A DNA stretch of 64,000 bases from Rhodococcus spongiicola (GCF_004011835.1 NZ_RKLN01000006.1:186001-250000); one strand, 5' to 3'; positions 16,555 through 26,292 are shown, counted from the stretch's first letter. Translations and numbers: made by a program. Notes: generated from the sequence alone by a model not told the origin.

Positions 16555-17706
16555 GTGAATTGGCTCAGTGATTTTCAAGGCTACCCGGTTGGGAAGCGCG
16601 CCACGCGTCTGATGGTCGCGGTGGCAACTGCTTCCGCGATGGCTATGGGTTTGGCCGGCGTGGGGGCGTCGGCCGCGACAGCGGACACGGTCATAGGCAC
16701 CATTCCGGTCGGAAACGCCCCCGACGGGGTGGCAGTGTCCCCGTCAGGGTCCCGTGCCTACGTCGCGAACTCCAGCGACGGCACTGTGTCGGTGATCGAC
16801 ACCGCTACGAACGCGTTGGTCGCCACAGTTGGGGTCGGGAACAACCCACGAGGGTTGGCAGTGAACCCGGCCGGGTCCCGTGTCTATGTCGCCAACGCCA
16901 GCGACAACACAGTGTCGGTGATCGACACCGCCGTGAACACCGCGGTCGACACTGTTGCTGTCGGGATCACCCCGGTCGCGGTGGCAGTGTCGCCGCTCGG
17001 GTCCCGCGTCTACGTCACCGACCGTGCCGACGGCACGGTGTCGGTGATCGACACCGCTACGAACGCGGTGGTCGACACCATTGCGGTCGGGAACGGACCG
17101 CGAGGGGTGGCGGTGAACCCGCTGGGGTCTCGTGTCTACGTCACCAACCGTATGGACGGCACGGTGTCGGTGATCGACACTTTCGCCAATGCGGTGGTCG
17201 ACACCATCGGGGTCGGAAACAATCCCGATGGAGTGGCGGTGTCCCCGTTCGGGTTTCGTGTCTACGTCGCCAACCGAATCGACGGCACGGTGTCGGTGAT
17301 CGACACCTTCACGAACACGGTGATCGACACCGTTGCGGTCGGGAGCACTCCGAGCGGGGTGGCGGTGACCCCCGATGGCTCCCGCGTCTACGTCACCGTT
17401 GTCAACGCTGACATCGTGTCGGTGATCGACACCTTCACAAACACGACGGCCGAAACCATTCCGGTTGGCGATGGACCGCGTGGGGTGGCGGTGAGGCCGG
17501 ACGGGTCGCGTGTCTACGCCACCATTGGTGGCGACGGCGAGGTGTCGGTGATCGCGGTCGAGAAGTGCCCTGGGTCGTTGTGCTTCGGCGCTGGTTCGTT
17601 GGCGGGTGCGGGTTCGTCGGCGAGCGGCGGTTCGAGTGACACCGGCTCACTGACGGGCGTGGGTTCGTTGGCCGGTGGTGGTGCGACGGGCAGCACTGGC
17701 AGCTGA
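16555..17706 (+). CDS. Secreted seven-bladed YVTN beta-propeller protein
   Basis: Protein of 383 residues with a Sec signal peptide (basic start, hydrophobic core, cleavage near ASAATA). Residues about 44-335 are seven repeats of 42 residues with the pattern (V/I)xTIxVGxxPxGVAVxPxG followed by SRVYVxNxxDGTVSVIDT, the YVTN/lactonase-like surface-layer repeat; seven blades would close one propeller. The tail is Gly/Ser-rich with two cysteines (CPGSLC) and lacks a sortase signal. Start is GTG at 16555 with GGTAGGAGAG upstream; alternative starts would cut into the signal. Such propellers bind ligands or partners on the cell surface; no enzymatic residue is evident. Confidence 0.82.
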   Translation: MNWLSDFQGYPVGKRATRLMVAVATASAMAMGLAGVGASAATADTVIGTIPVGNAPDGVAVSPSGSRAYVANSSDGTVSVIDTATNALVATVGVGNNPRGLAVNPAGSRVYVANASDNTVSVIDTAVNTAVDTVAVGITPVAVAVSPLGSRVYVTDRADGTVSVIDTATNAVVDTIAVGNGPRGVAVNPLGSRVYVTNRMDGTVSVIDTFANAVVDTIGVGNNPDGVAVSPFGFRVYVANRIDGTVSVIDTFTNTVIDTVAVGSTPSGVAVTPDGSRVYVTVVNADIVSVIDTFTNTTAETIPVGDGPRGVAVRPDGSRVYATIGGDGEVSVIAVEKCPGSLCFGAGSLAGAGSSASGGSSDTGSLTGVGSLAGGGATGSTGS

Positions 17707-17774
17707 CCGGCGCCCACTCGAAAGGCGGGTGGCAGCGTCGCGCTGGTCCCGACGCACCGAGGATGAAGATGTGG

Positions 17775-17814
17775 AAAGAGGCCCTACCGAATTCCTCGGA
17801 TAGGGCCTCTTTTT
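17775..17814. terminator. Bidirectional terminator hairpin
   Basis: Inverted repeat aaagaggcccta / tagggcctcttt (12 bp) followed on the plus strand by a run of five T (17809-17814). It ends the propeller gene on the plus strand and the tRNA-Pro transcript on the minus strand. Confidence 0.85.
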
Positions 17815-17824
17815 GCTCTGACAC

Positions 17825-17901
<77 letters not shown>

Positions 17902-17955
17902 GTGTTGAACCTCCGATAGCCTACATGACCGACTCGTAGGGGGTAAATCGGCTGG

Positions 17956-18933
17956 TCAGAGGCCTGAAACGGTGGTTTCCACGGCTGCGGATCCGCGGCC
18001 GACGGTGGTGTCGTGGTGCGGTGCCGGGACCAGCGTGAGCAGCGTCGCCTCGGGTCGGCAGCAGAATCGGGCCGGCGCGTACGGCGACGTTCCGACACCC
18101 GCGGAAACATGCAGCCGCGTGTGTGCACCCCAGCGCGACGGCCCCTTCACCCGGGAGCGGTCCAACTGGCAGTTCGTCACGAGCGCGCCGTAGAACGGAA
18201 GACACAGCTGACCGCCGTGCGTGTGCCCGGCCAGGACGAGGTCATAGCCGTCGTCGGCGAAGCGATCGAGTACCCGTGGCTCGGGGGAGTGCGTGACTCC
18301 CAGCTTGAGCTGTGCCAGGGGGTTCGGCGGGCCGGCGATCGTGTCGTAGCGATCGCGACCCAGGTGCGGGTCGTCGACGCCGGCGGCGGCGATGCGCACG
18401 CCCGCGACCTCGATTTCGCGGTGTACGTGGGTGACGTCGAGCCAGCCGCGCTCGTTGAACGCGGCCCGCAGGTCCGCCCACGGCAACGGGGCACCCAGTA
18501 CCCGTCGCCGGTTCCTCCTGAAGTACTCGAACGGATTCTTCGGCTTGGGCGAGAAGTAGTCGTTGCTGCCGAAGACGAACAGGCCGGGGCGGGCCAGCAG
18601 GCCGCCCAGCGACTGCACTACAGCCGGTACCGACTTCGGGTGCGCCAGGTTGTCGCCCGTGTTGACGACGAGGTCGGGCTCGAGGCGGTCCAGCTCTCGC
18701 AGCCATTTCTGCTTGAGCTTCTGGTTCGGCATCATGTGCAGATCACTGACGTGCAGCACTCGCAGGGTCGCAGAGCCCGGTGCTAGGACCGGCAACGTCG
18801 CTTCCCGCAGCGCAAACGCATTGCGTTCGATCAGTGAGGCGTAACCAATGCCCAGGGCGGCGGCTCCGGCGGTGGCGAGCGCGGCTCGGTTCATGGCGCT
18901 GCGGTTCGAGGTACGGCTAGACAGATCAGACAC
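17956..18933 (-). CDS. Metallophosphoesterase (Rv3683-like)
   Basis: Calcineurin-like phosphoesterase of about 325 residues with an N-terminal hydrophobic anchor. Metal-site motifs appear in order: DLH in VLHVSDLHMMP, GDN in VVNTGDNLAH, GSND for the GNH(E/D) block, and GHTHGGQLCLP near the end. These bind a two-metal centre that hydrolyses phosphoesters; the bacterial family includes UDP-2,3-diacylglucosamine hydrolase-like and YkuE-like enzymes. I take GTG 18933 (VSDLSSRT) because the length then suits the family; an ATG at 18894 and a frame open to 19047 are alternatives. It is divergent from the YqeY-like gene with about 60 bp between starts. In M. tuberculosis the equivalent gene also neighbours ponA2. 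Confidence 0.82.
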   Translation of the reverse strand: MSDLSSRTSNRSAMNRAALATAGAAALGIGYASLIERNAFALREATLPVLAPGSATLRVLHVSDLHMMPNQKLKQKWLRELDRLEPDLVVNTGDNLAHPKSVPAVVQSLGGLLARPGLFVFGSNDYFSPKPKNPFEYFRRNRRRVLGAPLPWADLRAAFNERGWLDVTHVHREIEVAGVRIAAAGVDDPHLGRDRYDTIAGPPNPLAQLKLGVTHSPEPRVLDRFADDGYDLVLAGHTHGGQLCLPFYGALVTNCQLDRSRVKGPSRWGAHTRLHVSAGVGTSPYAPARFCCRPEATLLTLVPAPHHDTTVGRGSAAVETTVSGL

Positions 18934-18994
18934 CGTTTCAGAATACGGGCAATGCAGGTGCAGGACACGGCCCCGGGCGCGTACCGTTCGGCGC

Positions 18995-19471
18995 ATGGCC
19001 GATACCACTCCCACGCTCAAGTCCAAGCTCCGCGCCGATCTCACCATCGCGATGAAGGAGAAGGATCAACTGCGCCTGTCCACGCTGCGCATGATCCTCT
19101 CGGCGGTCCAGAAGGAGGAGACGGCCGGCAAGGAGGCCCGCGAACTCGACGACGAGGAGATCCTCAAAGTCCTTGCCAAAGAGTCGAAGAAGCGTGGCGA
19201 GGCTGCCGAGGTCTACACCGCGGCCGGGCGGGGTGAACTCGCCGCCAACGAGCGTGCCGAGGCGCAGGTGATCGATTCCTACTTGCCCACACCGTTCACG
19301 GACGCCGAACTTGCCGACGTTGCCGACACCGCCATCGCGCAGGTCGCCGAGGAACTGGGTGAGCGCCCCGGTATGCGGCAGATGGGTCAGGTCATGAAGG
19401 CCGCCACCGCGCTCGCGGCGGGCAAGGCCGACGGATCGCGAATCTCGAAGGCAGTCAAGGATCGCCTGTAG
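18995..19471 (+). CDS. GatB/YqeY domain protein
   Basis: Small soluble protein of 158 residues. Features: LKSKLRADLTIAMKEKD start, helical first half with LRMILSAVQKEE, the conserved LAKESKKRGEAAEVY block, and a C-terminal helical domain containing IDSYLP and GMRQMGQVMK. This is the YqeY family, related to the tail domain of GatB/GatE amidotransferase subunits, which contacts tRNA. A stand-alone role in tRNA metabolism is assumed but not established. The ATG at 18995 begins the conserved domain. Confidence 0.88.
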   Translation: MADTTPTLKSKLRADLTIAMKEKDQLRLSTLRMILSAVQKEETAGKEARELDDEEILKVLAKESKKRGEAAEVYTAAGRGELAANERAEAQVIDSYLPTPFTDAELADVADTAIAQVAEELGERPGMRQMGQVMKAATALAAGKADGSRISKAVKDRL

Positions 19472-19577
19472 TCCGCCCCCGCTTGTAGTCCGCGCGCCTG
19501 CGACCCGGCCCGCTGTCTTCCCAGCGGACTGAGACGGTGCGGGGCCCGTAAGTAGGTTGCTCAGCGTAGGTCGGTCG

Positions 19578-20210
19578 TCACTGTGTTCTACCGCTCAACA
19601 AGTGGCGATGGCCATTCCCTTCATGTGTCTCGGTGTCGGTGTCGACATCGGCGAGCACCGGATCGAACGCGGGGCCATCGTTCGAGGCTGTCATCTCGAG
19701 ACCGGCGCCCTGGCCATAGACGAGATGCTGGCCCAGCGCGCCGCCGAACCCGACTGCCCCGAGGGCGGTTGCGGACAGCGCGACGGCCATTCGGTCCTTT
19801 GCGCTCGGGTCCTGTCGGCGACGGCGGAACGATGCGAGCATCAACGTGATTCCCACCCCGTTGGCTGCGACGTGCAGCAGGCCGACTCGCCGCTGGCGGA
19901 CGTCGCGTTCGCTCCAGTCCGCCCAGCCCGTCGCCAAGGTCGGCGGAAGGGCGAGCAATCCCACACCGATGAGCCGACGCGCCCCGCGGTGGTCGCGCAA
20001 GCAGACGTCGAAGATCAGGGAACTTGTCCACGCTCCGATAGGTACGGCGACGAGACCCGGATGCACCGGGTGCCCCAGCCAGCCGCCGCGGAGGCGATCA
20101 CCGATCGGCGTGCGGCCCAGCCCGGCCTGGATGCGGTGCTGCAATGTGGCGCTGAGTCCGTCGAGGAAAGACGCGGACTCAGCGCGGTTGTACAGGTGAC
20201 GAAGGTTCAT
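19578..20210 (-). CDS. DUF2231 membrane protein
   Basis: Membrane protein of 210 residues with four hydrophobic segments and the HPVHPGLVAVPIGAW motif typical of DUF2231 proteins, where the histidines may bind a cofactor or metal. N- and C-terminal tails are hydrophilic; the C-terminal tail is Asp/Thr/His-rich. Function unknown. It lies between yqeY and ponA2, transcribed in the ponA2 direction 44 bp downstream, so it may be read through from ponA2. I do not recall it in the M. tuberculosis order, so it may be an addition here. Confidence 0.75.
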   Translation of the reverse strand: MNLRHLYNRAESASFLDGLSATLQHRIQAGLGRTPIGDRLRGGWLGHPVHPGLVAVPIGAWTSSLIFDVCLRDHRGARRLIGVGLLALPPTLATGWADWSERDVRQRRVGLLHVAANGVGITLMLASFRRRRQDPSAKDRMAVALSATALGAVGFGGALGQHLVYGQGAGLEMTASNDGPAFDPVLADVDTDTETHEGNGHRHLLSGRTQ

Positions 20211-20254
20211 GCACCCCGACTACCCGACTCCGGGCCAGACGAAACCCGACGGGT

Positions 20255-22606
20255 TCAGCCGGCAGGCGTGGTCGTCGTCGGGGGCGGCGAGGTCTGCTCC
20301 GGCGATTCCGCATCGGAATCGGAATCGGAAGGCGGGGCGGTCACGGAGCCGTCGCTGACGTAGACCGTGATGGTCGACCCCGGAACCGCCAGGCCCGACG
20401 GTGAACTGGCGGTGACATTGCCCCTGGGCTCGTGGGACTCGGTACTTACCGCGCTCGCCGCAAAACCGGCGTCCTTCAGGGCGGCGACCGCGGCGTCCTC
20501 AGTCATACCGACGACGTCAGGCACCCGGGCGTTCTGTGATCCCGTGACGTACCTTTCGGCGACTTCCGGCAGCGTGGTGGGGCCGAAGTCGCCGACAATC
20601 GGCATCATCGCCTGGAACCATGTGCGGGCCGGTTCGTTGCCGCCGTAAAGGCTGCCGCTGCTACACGGCCGCAGTGGGGATGAGCAGATCTGACCGGGCG
20701 ACGTGGAGTCACCGTAGACAAGCGCAGCGGCCGCAAGGTTGTTGGTGTACCCCAGGAACCCAGAGGACATGTTGGACTCGGTGGTGCCTGTCTTGCCTGA
20801 CATCGGAAGGTTCCAGCCAGCCGAATTGGCGGCCGCGAAGGCCGTGCCGCCCGGGGCGTCGTCCTTGCTCAACGCCACCGACAGGGTGTCGGCCAGACCC
20901 GGATCGACCACCTGCTCACACGCCTGCTGAGTGATCGGGACGGGCTTGCCCAAGCGGTCGGTGATGGAGTCGATCGGCGTCGGTGGGCACCACTTGCCTT
21001 GAGAGGCGAGGGTCGCGCCGACGTTGGCGAGCTCGAGCGGATTGACCCACGTGGGTCCGAGGGTGAACGAGCCGAGGTTCTGCTCTTTCTGCATCTCGGC
21101 CATGCTCTGGTCTCCGAAGCCGGACGAGCCCGGGTCCGTGTACGACCGCAGGCCGAGGCGCACGGCCATGTCGACGGCGGCATCGACACCGGTCGACTGG
21201 AGCAGCTTCACGAACGCCGTGTTCGGGGACTGAGCGAGCGCGTCGGTGACCGACAGCCTCGGGGCGTAGTTCCCTGCGTTCACGACACAGTACGTGGCCG
21301 GCGGACAGCCCCGGGCGCCGCCGTTACCCATGCCGCGGGCCTCGAAGCGAGCAGGAACATCGAGGATCGCGCTGGTGCCCAGGCCCTCCTCCATCGCGGC
21401 GGCCGTCGTGAAGATCTTGAAGATCGATCCGGCGCCGTGCCCGACGAGAGAGTAGGGCTGGGGCTGCACGGTCTGTTCCTCTGAGGAGTCGAGTCCGTAC
21501 GTGCGGCTGGAGCCCATCGCCAGCACGCGGTGCTCGTCCTGGCCCGGCTCGACCACGTTCATCACGTTCGCGATGCCGTTCAGCTTGGGGTCGGCGTTGT
21601 TCACCAGCGCCGACTGGACCGACTCCTGTACGTCCGGGTCGAGCGTCGTCTTGATCGTGTAGCCGCCGCGGTTGATCTGGTCCCGGCTCATACCCGAGGC
21701 CTCGAGGTACTGCAGCGCGTAGTCGCAGAAGAACCCTTTGTCACCGGCCGAGATGCAGCCACGCGGGAGGGTATTGGGCTCGGGTAGCACCCCGAGGGGT
21801 TCGGTCTTCGCAGCGCGGATCTCGTCGGCACGGTCCGGGATGTTCTCGATCATCGTGTCGAGCACGGTGTTGCGACGCTCGAGAACCCCGTCCGGATTGG
21901 TGTACGGATTCAGTGCGGAACTGGACTGCACCATGCCGGCAAGCATCGCCGCCTGCGTCAGGGTCAGGTCCCTGGCATCGATACCGAAGTAGGTCTGGGC
22001 GGCATCCTGCACGCCGAACGAGCCGTTGCCGAACGGAACGAGGTTGAGGTAGCGGGTGAGGATCTCGTCCTTGCTCAGTTCCTTGTCGAGCGCGAGTGCC
22101 ATCCGGATCTCTCGGATCTTGCGTGCCGGCGTGGTCTCGATTGCGGCGCGGCGTTCGGCCTCGTCGCGGGCAACCACCAGCAGCTGGTAGTTCTTGACGT
22201 ACTGCTGCTCGATGGTCGACGCGCCTTGCTGGACCTGACCGCTCGTGGTGTTCGTCATGAACGCGCGCAGGGTGCCTTGCCAGTCGACACCGTCGTGCTC
22301 GGCGAAGCGCTTGTCCTCGATCGAGACGATCGCCAGTTTCATCTCGTTCGAGATCTGGTCGCTCGGAACCTCGAACCGGCGCTGCTCGTACAGCCAAGCG
22401 ATCGGATTGCCGTCGACGTCGGTCATAGTCGTCACCGCGGGAACGATGCCCTCGACGAGTTCGGCCGATGCGTTGTCGACGGCGTCGACCGCGCGGTTGG
22501 AGGCGAACCCGAATCCTCCCGCCAACGGAAACAACACACCTGCGACAAGGACACCGGCGAGTGCGGTGCAACCCGCGAGCTTGGCGATCGTTTTGGCTCT
22601 CGACAC
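20255..22606 (-). CDS. ponA2: Bifunctional penicillin-binding protein 1A/1B with PASTA domain (PonA2)
   Basis: Class A peptidoglycan synthase of about 783 residues. An N-terminal membrane anchor is followed by a glycosyltransferase domain (EDKRFAEHDG; GASTIEQQYVKN; RKIREIRMALALDKELSK) that polymerises lipid II. A transpeptidase domain has the active-site SIFK, then SPN, and KTGTTES. One PASTA domain (VPDVVGMTEDAAVAALK...) precedes a Ser/Thr/Pro-rich tail. Residue order closely follows M. tuberculosis PonA2. I place the start at GTG 22606 (VSRAKTIAKLAGC) by alignment from memory; the frame stays open to 22750. It is divergent from whiB4, the arrangement also found in mycobacteria. Confidence 0.92.
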   Translation of the reverse strand: MSRAKTIAKLAGCTALAGVLVAGVLFPLAGGFGFASNRAVDAVDNASAELVEGIVPAVTTMTDVDGNPIAWLYEQRRFEVPSDQISNEMKLAIVSIEDKRFAEHDGVDWQGTLRAFMTNTTSGQVQQGASTIEQQYVKNYQLLVVARDEAERRAAIETTPARKIREIRMALALDKELSKDEILTRYLNLVPFGNGSFGVQDAAQTYFGIDARDLTLTQAAMLAGMVQSSSALNPYTNPDGVLERRNTVLDTMIENIPDRADEIRAAKTEPLGVLPEPNTLPRGCISAGDKGFFCDYALQYLEASGMSRDQINRGGYTIKTTLDPDVQESVQSALVNNADPKLNGIANVMNVVEPGQDEHRVLAMGSSRTYGLDSSEEQTVQPQPYSLVGHGAGSIFKIFTTAAAMEEGLGTSAILDVPARFEARGMGNGGARGCPPATYCVVNAGNYAPRLSVTDALAQSPNTAFVKLLQSTGVDAAVDMAVRLGLRSYTDPGSSGFGDQSMAEMQKEQNLGSFTLGPTWVNPLELANVGATLASQGKWCPPTPIDSITDRLGKPVPITQQACEQVVDPGLADTLSVALSKDDAPGGTAFAAANSAGWNLPMSGKTGTTESNMSSGFLGYTNNLAAAALVYGDSTSPGQICSSPLRPCSSGSLYGGNEPARTWFQAMMPIVGDFGPTTLPEVAERYVTGSQNARVPDVVGMTEDAAVAALKDAGFAASAVSTESHEPRGNVTASSPSGLAVPGSTITVYVSDGSVTAPPSDSDSDAESPEQTSPPPTTTTPAG

Positions 22607-22783
22607 GTCCAACAGAGTACGTGTACCGCCGAGCCCACCCGACAGCGAGAACTGGACGCTAGTTCGGCGACGAAGAAGCGGGTGGGACTCGGTCAAAGGC
22701 GACGAAGTATGCACGCCCGTACCAGAATTTCTGGCTGTGATCTTGCGCACCGGACTTCCTTTACCTAAATTGACTCTCGTCGG

Positions 22784-22799
22784 TGTGATACAGCTAACA
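22784..22799. promoter_or_regulatory. Near-consensus CRP/GlxR site between ponA2 and whiB4
   Basis: TGTGA-TACAGC-TAACA differs by one base from TGTGA-N6-TCACA. It lies in the divergent ponA2/whiB4 region, 98 bp upstream of the whiB4 start. The window also encodes the matching regulator. A one-mismatch site can occur by chance. Confidence 0.4.
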
Positions 22800-22896
22800 C
22801 TGAATTAGGAATGTGGTGCAGTCCTCGCGTGCTACCGGGGGCTGTGGGAACATCCTGAGCGCCGTGGGGAACGGCGTTTCGACGAAGGGGAACCGA

Positions 22897-23220
22897 ATGC
22901 ACATGACCAGCCCCGCCACGCGGCTCGACTACGAACAGGCGGAAGCCCGGATTCAGTGGGTTGCACAGGCACGATGCCGTGAAATCGACCCCGATCAGCT
23001 CTTCGTACGTGGTGCGGCCCAGCGCAAGGCCGCAACCATCTGCCGGCACTGCCCGGTCCTCATGCAGTGCGGAGCCGACGCACTCGACAACCGGGTCGAG
23101 TTCGGGGTGTGGGGCGGCATGACCGAACGCCAGCGTCGAGCACTGCTCAAGCAGCACCCCGAGGTCGAGTCTTGGGCGGACTTCTTCGAGGCGCAGCGTC
23201 AGCATCAGTCCGCGGTCTGA
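22897..23220 (+). CDS. whiB4: WhiB-family iron-sulfur regulator (WhiB4)
   Basis: Small DNA-binding protein of 107 residues with a [4Fe-4S] cluster. The four ligand cysteines are Cys27, Cys49, Cys52 and Cys58 (CRHC then Cx5C), followed by GVWGG (70-74) and the basic ERQRRALLKQ segment that contacts DNA. Similarity to M. tuberculosis WhiB4 (LFVRGAAQRKAA, ICRHCPV, GADALDN) and the ponA2/Get3 neighbourhood support the assignment. WhiB4 there senses oxygen and nitric oxide and represses antioxidant genes. Start ATG 22897 is supported by GAAGGGG 6 nt upstream. Confidence 0.93.
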   Translation: MHMTSPATRLDYEQAEARIQWVAQARCREIDPDQLFVRGAAQRKAATICRHCPVLMQCGADALDNRVEFGVWGGMTERQRRALLKQHPEVESWADFFEAQRQHQSAV

Positions 23221-23308
23221 ACAGCAGCCCGGGTAGGCCTTTTTCGGAGAAGTAGCCCGACCGGAATCGCCTGACCGGAATCGCCACAGTCTCGTCGATC
23301 TCGTTACG

Positions 23309-23347
23309 GCGCAGCCCCGCTACCGCTTTCGTTTGCCGGGGCTGCGC
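23309..23347. terminator. Terminator hairpin between whiB4 and get3
   Basis: Perfect 11-bp stem gcgcagccccg / cggggctgcgc with a 17-nt loop, between two convergent genes. No long T tract. Likely works in both directions. Confidence 0.7.
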
Positions 23348-23390
23348 TTATGACGCTCTATGACGCTGATGGGTTGGAACCGGGTGTGTT

Positions 23391-24530
23391 TCAACCCCGG
23401 CGAGTCAGCTGATCCCCGACCGCACGCAGCGCCGTGAGGTCCGAGACCTCGAACGGCAGCGACGGTACCCCGACGATCGGTACATGGGGGTGCGAGGAGG
23501 TGAAGCGGCTCAACAGCCGCACCTCTCGTTTCGCGGTCACCGCGCGATGCGCGTGGACCCGCAGGACGGCGGAGGTCAGTCGATTCGCTGCGTCCGTCGG
23601 GTCGCCCTCGTCCAGCAGATCGGCGCCCGTGAGGGCGTGATCGGCGGGCAACGAGCACAGCGTGGGGTGGGTGCGGTTGAGGATCAGGCCTGCGAGCGGC
23701 ATCCGGTCACCGGACAGCCGGTCGACGAAGAATGCTGCTTCCCGCAGTGCGTCGGGCTCGGCGGACGCGACGACGACGAACTGGGTGCCTTCGCGGCGCA
23801 GCAGTTCGTATGTGCGAGTCGCCCGCTCCCGGAAGCCCCCGAACATCGAGTCCAGCGACTGCACGAACGCCGATGCGTCTGCGAGCATCTGGCTGCCCAC
23901 CACCGTCGACACACCCTTGAGGGCCAGCCCCATCGCTCCCGTCACGAGGCGGCCTATGCCCCGCCCGGGCGCGGTGAGTAGACGGATCATGCGGCCGTCG
24001 AGAAACGCCCCGAGCCGCTGCGGGGCATCGAGGAAGTCGAGCGCGTTGCGTGACGGTGGTGTGTCGACGATTACGAGATCCCAGCGGCGGTCTGCGGCGA
24101 GCTGGCCGAGCTTCTCCATCGCCATGTACTCCTGCGTTCCGGAGAACGACGTGGCGACCGTTTGATAGAAGGGGTTCGCGAGGATCTGCTCGGCCTTGCC
24201 GGGTGGGGAGTGTTCGAGGACCATCTCGTCGAACGTCCGGCGCATGTTGAGCATCATCGCGTGCAGCTCCCCGGTCGACCCGAGCGCGAGGTCCACGAGT
24301 TGGGGTTCGTTGTCGAGGTCCTGGACTCCCAGAGCCTGCGCCAGCCGGCGGGCTGGATCGATCGTCAGAACCGCGACCCGTCGACCTTGCTCGGCGGCGC
24401 GCAGTGCCATGGACGCGGCCGTCGTCGTCTTCCCGACACCGCCGGCGCCGCAGCATACGACGATGCGGGTACGCGGATCGGTGAGAACCGCTTCCAGGTC
24501 AAGGGCCGGGGCCGTGCGTGGCAGATTCAT
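23391..24530 (-). CDS. Get3/ArsA-like ATPase (Rv3680-like)
   Basis: Soluble P-loop ATPase of 379 residues of the ArsA/Get3 class. The deviant Walker A reads GAGGVGKTT (28-36), followed by [31 protein letters not shown] is the switch/Walker B region. Eukaryotic Get3 targets tail-anchored proteins; in mycobacteria the Rv3679-Rv3680 pair forms an ATPase complex linked to redox and glycerol metabolism. The cysteines of arsenite-pump ArsA are not evident. Its start overlaps the end of the second ATPase gene by 4 bp, so the two subunits should be made together. Confidence 0.87.
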   Translation of the reverse strand: MNLPRTAPALDLEAVLTDPRTRIVVCCGAGGVGKTTTAASMALRAAEQGRRVAVLTIDPARRLAQALGVQDLDNEPQLVDLALGSTGELHAMMLNMRRTFDEMVLEHSPPGKAEQILANPFYQTVATSFSGTQEYMAMEKLGQLAADRRWDLVIVDTPPSRNALDFLDAPQRLGAFLDGRMIRLLTAPGRGIGRLVTGAMGLALKGVSTVVGSQMLADASAFVQSLDSMFGGFRERATRTYELLRREGTQFVVVASAEPDALREAAFFVDRLSGDRMPLAGLILNRTHPTLCSLPADHALTGADLLDEGDPTDAANRLTSAVLRVHAHRAVTAKREVRLLSRFTSSHPHVPIVGVPSLPFEVSDLTALRAVGDQLTRRG

Positions 24531-25549
24531 CGCACACCCTGCGCGCTCAGCCGCTCGGCGAGTTCGTAGAGGCCCCCGAGATCGGCGCCGTCCACCAGCG
24601 TGGGCAAGTACATGCGGGCCACCTTCACATCGTCGAGTTGCCTGGCGCTCTCGTCCTGCGCAGCCAGGGTGGCCGCATGCTCGATCACCTCGGTCAGCAG
24701 GCCCGCGAAATCGTCGTCGGACAGCGTGATGCCTGCGGCCGCGAGCCCCTTGTGGATTCCTTCGGCATCGATCCGTCCGTTCGCCGCGTCGTCGAGTGCC
24801 TCCTTCGGCAGGTGCGCGGAGTCGGTGCGGTTCACGATTACCGCCCCGAGATGCAAGCCGGCGGACTGGAGTTCAGTGACCGCGTCCGCCGTCTCCTGCA
24901 CGGGCAGCGCCTCGAGCAGCGTCACCAGATGCACGACGGTCTCCTCCGAGTGCAGCAGTCGGACGACGCCCAGGCTCTGCGAGTGGATCGGCCCGCCCTT
25001 CGCCAGATCTGACATGGCCCGGGTCACGTCCAGGAACTTTCCGATACGGCCGGTCGGTGGCGAGTCCACCACCACCGCGTCGTACACGCGGCGACCGGAC
25101 TTGTCGGTGCGTACCGCGCACTCCTTGATCTTTCCGGTGAGCAGCACGTCACGCAGTCCCGGTGCGAGGGTCGTCGCGAACTCGACCGCGCCGATCCTCT
25201 TCATTGCGCGTCCCGCGAACCCGAGGTTGTAGAACAGGTCGAGGTATTCGAGGAACGCGGTCTCGAGGTCGACGGCGAGGGCGAACACCTCGCCGCCACC
25301 CTCGGCAGTCGCGATCTTGGTTTCCTGCGGCGGCAGCGGTGGGACGTCGAACAACTGCGCGATACCCTGCCTGCCCTCGACCTCGACCAGCAGCACCCGC
25401 CGTCCTCCGGCGGCGAGTGCAAGCGCCAGCGAGGCAGCGACGGTGGACTTGCCTGTACCACCCTTACCGGAGACGAAGTGCAGTCGCGCCCGGTCGGCGC
25501 TCTGCGGCCACCTATGCGCGGCCGAATCTGTCGGTGCTGCCACGGCCAC
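24527..25549 (-). CDS. Get3/ArsA-like ATPase (Rv3679-like)
   Basis: Second ATPase of the pair, about 340 residues. It has the signature Lys Walker [11 protein letters not shown] (27-36), then [17 protein letters not shown] and [16 protein letters not shown]. Similarity to M. tuberculosis Rv3679 is high along the whole length as I recall it. It probably heterodimerises with the downstream-encoded Rv3680-like subunit. The frame is open to 25600, where it would overlap the divergent DUF4177 gene; I take GTG 25549 (VAVAAPTDS), which leaves a 49-bp divergent promoter region. Confidence 0.87.
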   Translation of the reverse strand: MAVAAPTDSAAHRWPQSADRARLHFVSGKGGTGKSTVAASLALALAAGGRRVLLVEVEGRQGIAQLFDVPPLPPQETKIATAEGGGEVFALAVDLETAFLEYLDLFYNLGFAGRAMKRIGAVEFATTLAPGLRDVLLTGKIKECAVRTDKSGRRVYDAVVVDSPPTGRIGKFLDVTRAMSDLAKGGPIHSQSLGVVRLLHSEETVVHLVTLLEALPVQETADAVTELQSAGLHLGAVIVNRTDSAHLPKEALDDAANGRIDAEGIHKGLAAAGITLSDDDFAGLLTEVIEHAATLAAQDESARQLDDVKVARMYLPTLVDGADLGGLYELAERLSAQGVR

Positions 25550-25598
25550 GAGCCTATAAGTCGCGGGGCCGGTATGCGTGGGGGATAGGCTCGGCGGC

Positions 25599-25763
25599 AT
25601 GAGTGAAATGACTACCTGGGAGTATGCGACCGTGCCGCTGTTGACGCACGCGACAAAGGCGATTCTCGACCAGTGGGGTGGCGACGGCTGGGAGCTGGTG
25701 ACCGTGCTCCCCGGACCGACCGGCGAACAGCATGTGGCCTACCTCAAGCGACCCAAGGGCTGA
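25599..25763 (+). CDS. DUF4177 small protein
   Basis: Small protein of 54 residues, MSEMTTWEYATVPLLTHATK..., with the WEY...LDQWGGDGWELVTV pattern of DUF4177. Such proteins form a compact beta-alpha fold and have no known function. An equivalent short gene sits between the Get3 pair and the RidA gene in mycobacteria. It ends 5 bp before ridA, so the two are probably one transcript. A second ATG at 25608 is an alternative start. Confidence 0.8.
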   Translation: MSEMTTWEYATVPLLTHATKAILDQWGGDGWELVTVLPGPTGEQHVAYLKRPKG

Positions 25764-25768
25764 GGCAG

Positions 25769-26239
25769 ATGGCAGACGTCACACAGTCCTGGACCGCGCG
25801 CCTGGCCGAGCTTGGTATCGCTCTGCCACCGGTCGCGGCTCCGGTCGCTGCCTATGTGCCGGCCGTCCGCACCGGTAGTCACGTTCACACCTCGGGCCAG
25901 CTGCCGTTCGTCGCCGGGACCCTGTCCCTGACCGGCAAGCTCGGTGCGGACGTCTCGGAGGCCGACGGGAAGGCTGCTGCCCGCACTTGCGCGCTGAACG
26001 CGCTCGCCGCAGTGGACGCGCTGGTCGGGTTGGACTCGATCGTGCGCATCGTCAAGGTCGTCGGCTTCGTGGCCTCGGCCGAAGGATTCACGGGCCAGCC
26101 CAGTGTGATCAACGGTGCCTCCGAGTTCCTCGGCGAGGTGTTCGGAGACGCCGGCATCCACGCCCGCTCGGCCGTCGGTGTCGCCGAGCTGCCGCTGGGC
26201 TCACCCGTCGAGGTCGAACTGATCGCGGAGGTGCGTTAG
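25769..26239 (+). CDS. RidA/YjgF/Rv3678c-like protein
   Basis: Protein of 156 residues of the RidA (YER057c/UK114) superfamily, which hydrolyses reactive enamine/imine intermediates from PLP enzymes or has related functions. Visible: HTSGQLPFVAGT early, the middle helix with CALNALAAVDALVGLDS, and HARSAVGVAELPLG, where the Arg corresponds to the substrate carboxylate ligand. It follows DUF4177 by 5 bp. The last codons and stop (gtgcgttag) begin a series of short repeats that continues into the spacer. Confidence 0.87.
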   Translation: MADVTQSWTARLAELGIALPPVAAPVAAYVPAVRTGSHVHTSGQLPFVAGTLSLTGKLGADVSEADGKAAARTCALNALAAVDALVGLDSIVRIVKVVGFVASAEGFTGQPSVINGASEFLGEVFGDAGIHARSAVGVAELPLGSPVEVELIAEVR

Positions 26240-26282
26240 TCCGAGGTGCATTAGTGGGGTGCATTAGTGAGGTGCATTAGTA
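26229..26282 (+). repeat. Short tandem repeats around the ridA stop codon
   Basis: The unit (g/t)gaggtgcattag, 13-15 bp, appears about four times: aggtgcgttag (the ridA end), gaggtgcattag, ggggtgcattag, gaggtgcattag. Each ends in TAG, so the ridA stop has been multiplied in the spacer before the next gene. Confidence 0.7.
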
Positions 26283-26292
26283 CGGAGGGACC